Source of the DNA: CANGYM01 sp044372405
Lineage (GTDB): Bacteria > Pseudomonadota > Alphaproteobacteria > JAJTHO01 > CANGYM01
Assembly: GCA_044372405.1 (NCBI GenBank)
Contig: JBILRW010000045.1
Coordinates: 1 to 9,483, forward strand
Reading direction: 5' to 3'
DNA length: 9,483 nt
This document shows, piece by piece, positions 6,560 to 9,483 of this stretch; within the stretch, counting starts at the first letter, position 1, and the number at the start of each line of letters is the position of its first letter. The translations under genes were made by a program, and so were the position numbers. Below the pieces are notes generated by a model. The model did no database searches, was not told the DNA's origin, and saw nothing but the letters and a program-made list of their open reading frames with translations.

Positions 6560-6906
6560 AACCCACAGGCGATGCCAAGGGCCGGGGGGCGGAGCAAGCG
6601 TGTTTAGCGCGTTTGCACCAGGAAGGCTGCCGCATTCTGGCCCATCGTTACCGCAATCCCGCCCATGAAATTGACATTATTGCGTGCAGGGAAAACCTGC
6701 TGATGTTTATTGAGGTCAAGGCACGACCCACCCTGGATCATGGCCGGGAAACCCTGACCACCCTGTGTCCGGATCGTTACGGAGCGGCGGCGGGGTGCTT
6801 TTTGGCGGGCCATCCCGAGTATGACAACCACGATATTCGTTTTGATGCCATGATTGTCACCCCCAATGGGAACATTCATGTTGTTGAGAATTTGTGGGGG
6901 GCGTAG
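6556..6906 (+). CDS. yraN: YraN/UPF0102 family endonuclease-like protein
   Basis: The 116-residue product matches the UPF0102 family in length and motif order: KGRGAEQACLARL (8-20), RILAHRYRN (26-34), HEIDII (37-42) and LLMFIEVKAR (48-57). E38, D40, E53 and K55 correspond to the predicted metal-binding active site of the restriction-endonuclease-like fold. The family motif is normally GEID; here the Gly is His. The later conserved Lys/Arg-rich helix is replaced by a CPDRYG segment. The function of the family is not firmly established, though its neighbours and fold have led to predictions of a Holliday-junction-type nuclease. The start is the ATG in ATGA overlapping the rsmI stop, and it puts the GRGAEQ block close to the N-terminus as expected. 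It ends convergently against the DUF1294 gene, with five bases between the two stops. Confidence 0.9.
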   Translation: MKPTGDAKGRGAEQACLARLHQEGCRILAHRYRNPAHEIDIIACRENLLMFIEVKARPTLDHGRETLTTLCPDRYGAAAGCFLAGHPEYDNHDIRFDAMIVTPNGNIHVVENLWGA

Positions 6907-6916
6907 AGACTCTACG
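6902..6916. other. 15-base palindrome containing both convergent stop codons
   Basis: CGTAGAG-A-CTCTACG is perfectly self-complementary around one central base. The yraN TAG (6904-6906) is in the left arm and the DUF1294 TAG (minus strand, 6914-6912) in the right arm. As RNA it could form a six-pair hairpin with a three-base loop from either direction, but no T run follows on either strand. A bidirectional terminator is possible but weak. Confidence 0.45.
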
Positions 6917-7226
6917 GGGCGACCCAAAAAATCCACGCCCACCGTGCCAGCAAAAAGGCCTGCACCGCAACAATCATAAAAAATGCCTGGCGAAAGGTCT
7001 GTTTTTTGGTTTTGTGTCGAAAGCGTTGCATGGCAAGATAGCCCCCAGGGCTGCCCCCCACGGCGCACCAGAGCAGCAGCATTTTTTCAGAAATCCGCCG
7101 ATTTTGTCCCTCCGCGGCTTTTTTATCGGCATAAAACAATCCAAAGGTGACAAGATTCACAATCAGGATTCCGGCCATCAGGTCCACCCCCTGAATGTGC
7201 GAAACAATAGCGGTGGGAGAGAGCAT
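6912..7226 (-). CDS. DUF1294 small membrane protein
   Basis: The 104-residue protein shows the DUF1294 pattern: a first hydrophobic stretch ending in NLVTFGLFYADKKAA (24-38), then RRISEKMLLLWCAVGGSPG (43-61), YLAMQRFRHKTKKQTFRQAF (63-82), and a second hydrophobic stretch (83-102). Two to three inner-membrane helices are expected. The function of the family is unknown, although some relatives carry an N-terminal cold-shock or CspA-like domain, absent here. The ATG at 7226 is the first in frame and gives the normal length for the single-domain form. An internal ATG at 7178 would cut into the first helix region only slightly. No strong ribosome site is visible. A TATTAT hexamer lies at 7247-7242 but without a good -35 box. 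It converges with yraN. Confidence 0.85.
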   Translation of the reverse strand: MLSPTAIVSHIQGVDLMAGILIVNLVTFGLFYADKKAAEGQNRRISEKMLLLWCAVGGSPGGYLAMQRFRHKTKKQTFRQAFFMIVAVQAFLLARWAWIFWVAP

Positions 7227-7326
7227 AAAACGCGGTCCATGATAATAACCATAAGGAAAAGCATTCTGCCATAATCGTCGATGAAAAACAAAACTTACGT
7301 TATTGTCCCACTTACCACTTTACTCA

Positions 7327-7446
7327 TCATCCCCGCGAAAGCGGGGATCCGAGGGGATCAACAAATTATTGAAAAGATGGTTATTATTCGGTAAAGTTAG
7401 GGGGGATAGAGGCTGTCCGCTCATTGCATTCGCTGGGCCGGGATGA
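7327..7446. repeat. dispersed hairpin repeat between DUF1294 and uvrB genes
   Basis: ATCCCCGC-GAAA-GCGGGGAT (7329-7348) is an eight-pair perfect stem with a GNRA-type tetraloop. It resembles the CCCGCGAAAGCGGG core of dispersed proteobacterial repeats such as neisserial dRS3. At the other end, GGGATGA (7440-7446) is the inverse of TCATCCC (7327-7333), so the 120-base segment has short inverted ends. No ORF is visible inside. The rest of the 268-base gap (7227-7326 and 7447-7494) holds no gene that I can support. The only other visible item is the GGGTTAGGGT motif at 7471-7480. Confidence 0.55.
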
Positions 7447-7494
7447 CGAAAAAATCTGGTTTATCCTTAAGGGTTAGGGTAAGTTTGCGGGGCT

Positions 7495-9468
7495 ATGAAT
7501 CCCTCTGATCTCTTTCGTCTCGCCTCCCCCTTCACCCCCTCCGGCGATCAACCGAACGCCATTGCGGCGTTGACGGCGGGGTTGGATGCGGGTCAGCAGA
7601 ATCAGGTGCTCTTGGGTGTGACGGGATCGGGGAAGACCTTTTCCATTGCCCACACCCTTGCGGCGGTGCAGCGGCCCGCCCTGATTATGGCCCACAACAA
7701 AACACTGGCGGCGCAGCTGTATACCGAGATGAAGGAGTTTTTTCCGAACAACGCCGTGGAATACTTTGTGTCGTATTATGATTATTACCAGCCAGAGGCC
7801 TATGTCCCCCGCACCAACACCTATATTGAAAAGGACTCCGCCATCAACGAACAAATCGACCGTATGCGCCACGCCGCCACGCGGGCGTTGCTGGAGCGTC
7901 GCGACACCATCATCGTGGCCAGTGTGTCGTGTTTATACGGTTTGGGATCGGCGGAAAATTACGAAACCATGGTCATTGATATCATCGCGGGGCAGCGGGT
8001 GGCCCTGCCCGATTTTTTCCGGCGATTGACGGAAATTCAGTACAAACGCAATGATATTGCCTTTACGCGGGGCTGTTTTCGGGTGCGGGGGGATGTGGTG
8101 GATATTTTTCCGTCCCACTACGAAGATCATGCGTGGCGCTTGTCCTTTTTCGGGGATGAACTGGAAAGCATTCAGGAGTTTCAGGTCCTCACCGGCCAAA
8201 CCACGCAAACCTTGAGCGGTATTCGGATTTTTGCCAATTCCCACCACGTCACGCCGGCCCCCACCCTGCGTCAGGCCACGCACCAGATCAAGGCCGATTT
8301 GCAAAAACGCATCGTCGAATTTGAAGACGAGCAAAAATGGATCGAGGCCCAACGCATCCGCGAACGCACGACCTTTGATCTGGAAATGCTGGAAACCACG
8401 GGCATGTGCAAGGGGATTGAAAATTACTCCCGCTATCTCTCCGGCAAAAAACCAGGGGAGCCGCCCCCAACGCTGTTTGAATACCTGCCCCGTGATGCCG
8501 TGTTGATTGTGGATGAATCCCACGTCACCGTGCCCCAAATTCACGCCATGTATCGGGGGGATCAGGTGCGCAAAACCACATTGTCCGATTATGGCTTTCG
8601 TTTGCCATCCTGCAAAGACAACCGCCCGCTGAAGTTCGAGGAATGGGACACCCTGCGCCCCCAAACCATTTTTGTCTCCGCCACCCCGTCGGAGTGGGAA
8701 CTGGATCAGGCGCAGGGGGTCTTTGTGGAGCAAGTTGTTCGCCCAACCGGTTTGGTGGATCCCGTCATTCTGATTCGCCCCACCACGCATCAGGTGGATG
8801 ACGTCATTGCCGAATGCCGCACCTGCGCGGAGAATGACCAGCGGGTGTTAATCACCACCCTAACCAAAAAAATGGCAGAGGATTTAACGGGTTATTTGAA
8901 CGAGCTGGGCCTGAAATGCCGCTATGTCCACGCGGATGTGGATACGTTGGAGCGCATCGAGATTCTGCGGGACCTCCGTCTGGGGGTCTTTGATATCCTA
9001 ATTGGGATTAACCTGCTGCGCGAGGGTCTGGACATCCCCGAATGCGCCCTGGTGGCCATTTTGGATGCGGATAAGGAAGGCTTTTTGCGCTCGCGCACCT
9101 CCCTGATCCAGACCATCGGGCGGGCGGCGCGAAATGTTGAGGGCCGCGCCATCCTGTACGCCGACCGCATGACCAAATCCATGACCGAGGCCATCGACGA
9201 ATGCACCCGCCGCCGCGAAAAACAGCTGGCCTATAACACGGAACACGGCATCACCCCGCAAAGCATTGTCAAAAAAATCGCCGAATCCCTCTACGACGCC
9301 CCCGCCCCCACAAAAACCAAAGGCAAAGCCACCCCATCCCTGATCCTGAGCGATCAAGAACGCATCGCCCTGAAAATTGATCTGGAAAAACAAATGCGTC
9401 TGGCGGCGGAGAATCTGGATTTTGAAGCTGCGGCAGGGCTGAGGGATCGGATACGGGGGTTGGGGTGA
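7495..9468 (+). CDS. uvrB: excinuclease ABC subunit B
   Basis: UvrB takes damaged DNA from UvrA, opens the strand around the lesion and recruits UvrC for incision in nucleotide excision repair. The 657-residue product is complete. It shows Walker A GVTGSGKT (41-48), the strand-separating beta-hairpin region SYYDYYQPEAYVPRTNTYIE (93-112), SVSCLYGLG (143-151), the DESHVT Walker B box (340-345), SATP (395-398), RPTGLVDP (416-423), helicase motifs V and VI (INLLREGLDIPE at 505-516, QTIGRAAR at 539-546), and a C-terminal UVR domain (about 622-657) that contacts UvrC. The start follows an in-frame TAA; the only nearby Shine-Dalgarno candidate is GCGGGG close to the ATG, which is poor. No GTTC-N7-GTTC alphaproteobacterial LexA box and no convincing E. 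coli-type box is visible in 7227-7494, so SOS control cannot be claimed. Confidence 0.98.
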   Translation: MNPSDLFRLASPFTPSGDQPNAIAALTAGLDAGQQNQVLLGVTGSGKTFSIAHTLAAVQRPALIMAHNKTLAAQLYTEMKEFFPNNAVEYFVSYYDYYQPEAYVPRTNTYIEKDSAINEQIDRMRHAATRALLERRDTIIVASVSCLYGLGSAENYETMVIDIIAGQRVALPDFFRRLTEIQYKRNDIAFTRGCFRVRGDVVDIFPSHYEDHAWRLSFFGDELESIQEFQVLTGQTTQTLSGIRIFANSHHVTPAPTLRQATHQIKADLQKRIVEFEDEQKWIEAQRIRERTTFDLEMLETTGMCKGIENYSRYLSGKKPGEPPPTLFEYLPRDAVLIVDESHVTVPQIHAMYRGDQVRKTTLSDYGFRLPSCKDNRPLKFEEWDTLRPQTIFVSATPSEWELDQAQGVFVEQVVRPTGLVDPVILIRPTTHQVDDVIAECRTCAENDQRVLITTLTKKMAEDLTGYLNELGLKCRYVHADVDTLERIEILRDLRLGVFDILIGINLLREGLDIPECALVAILDADKEGFLRSRTSLIQTIGRAARNVEGRAILYADRMTKSMTEAIDECTRRREKQLAYNTEHGITPQSIVKKIAESLYDAPAPTKTKGKATPSLILSDQERIALKIDLEKQMRLAAENLDFEAAAGLRDRIRGLG

Positions 9469-9483
9469 GGGGAGCCCCCCCCT
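9455..9483. repeat. G-tract/C-tract element at the uvrB 3' end, cut by the window edge
   Basis: G tracts at 9455-9459, 9462-9465 and 9469-9472 flank the uvrB stop and are followed by eight C residues (9475-9482). GGGG and CCCC could pair to form a short hairpin just after the stop. Whether a T run or a full repeat follows cannot be seen, so calling it a terminator would be premature. Confidence 0.35.

Noticed and set aside
6894..7274. Plus-strand ORF of 126 residues after yraN
   Set aside because: It is antisense to the DUF1294 gene, whose conserved motifs are clear.
7933..8790. Minus-strand ORF of 285 residues
   Set aside because: Antisense to uvrB, with no recognisable motifs; long shadow frames are common in GC-rich genes.
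1..9483. CRISPR array, tRNA or prophage signatures
   Set aside because: No regularly spaced direct repeats, no cloverleaf-like segments and no integrase or phage structural motifs were seen on either strand.

Overview
The window looks like the chromosome of an alphaproteobacterium. Three things support this: a short periplasmic-binding-protein-type LpoA-like lipoprotein without the long N-terminal domain of the gammaproteobacterial form, its placement next to rsmI and yraN, and the style of the GC-rich intergenic repeats. No rRNA or tRNA is present, so the placement is an inference. By eye, two compositional zones are visible: roughly 90-3780 is richer in A+T, and 3820-9483 is clearly richer in G+C.

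Layout, left to right. Positions 1-58 hold a repeat with a run of 17 C, a GC hairpin and a G-quadruplex-like motif. Positions 93-320 (minus strand) encode the C-terminal remnant of an IS110-family transposase. A minus-strand gene series then runs, in transcription order from the right: an LpoA-like lipoprotein (5715-4504), sfsA (4507-3821, four-base overlap), a GT9 heptosyltransferase-like protein (3746-2490), a class I SAM methyltransferase (2488-1637, one-base gap) and a polytopic GT-C-like glycosyltransferase (1630-290, six-base gap) whose 3' end runs into the transposase remnant. The last three are packed tightly enough to be one operon for surface glycan or lipopolysaccharide assembly. 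Their composition suggests a history different from the housekeeping genes upstream.

Divergent from the lipoprotein is rsmI (5714/5720-6559), which overlaps yraN (6556-6906) by four bases. The lipoprotein and rsmI start codons sit on the same CATG, so each promoter must lie inside the other gene. yraN converges with a small DUF1294 membrane protein gene (7226-6912), and a 15-base palindrome carries both stop codons. A 268-base intergenic region (7227-7494) holds a hairpin repeat and a degenerate copy of a GC-rich motif. It precedes a complete uvrB (7495-9468), the damage-recognition subunit of nucleotide excision repair. The window ends in another G/C-tract element.

I see no CRISPR array, phage module, toxin-antitoxin pair or clearly new system. 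The points most worth a second look are the shared divergent start, the RsmI variant lacking a conserved central motif, the GT9 protein lacking the usual catalytic Asp, and the IS110 remnant that forms the end of the GT-C gene.
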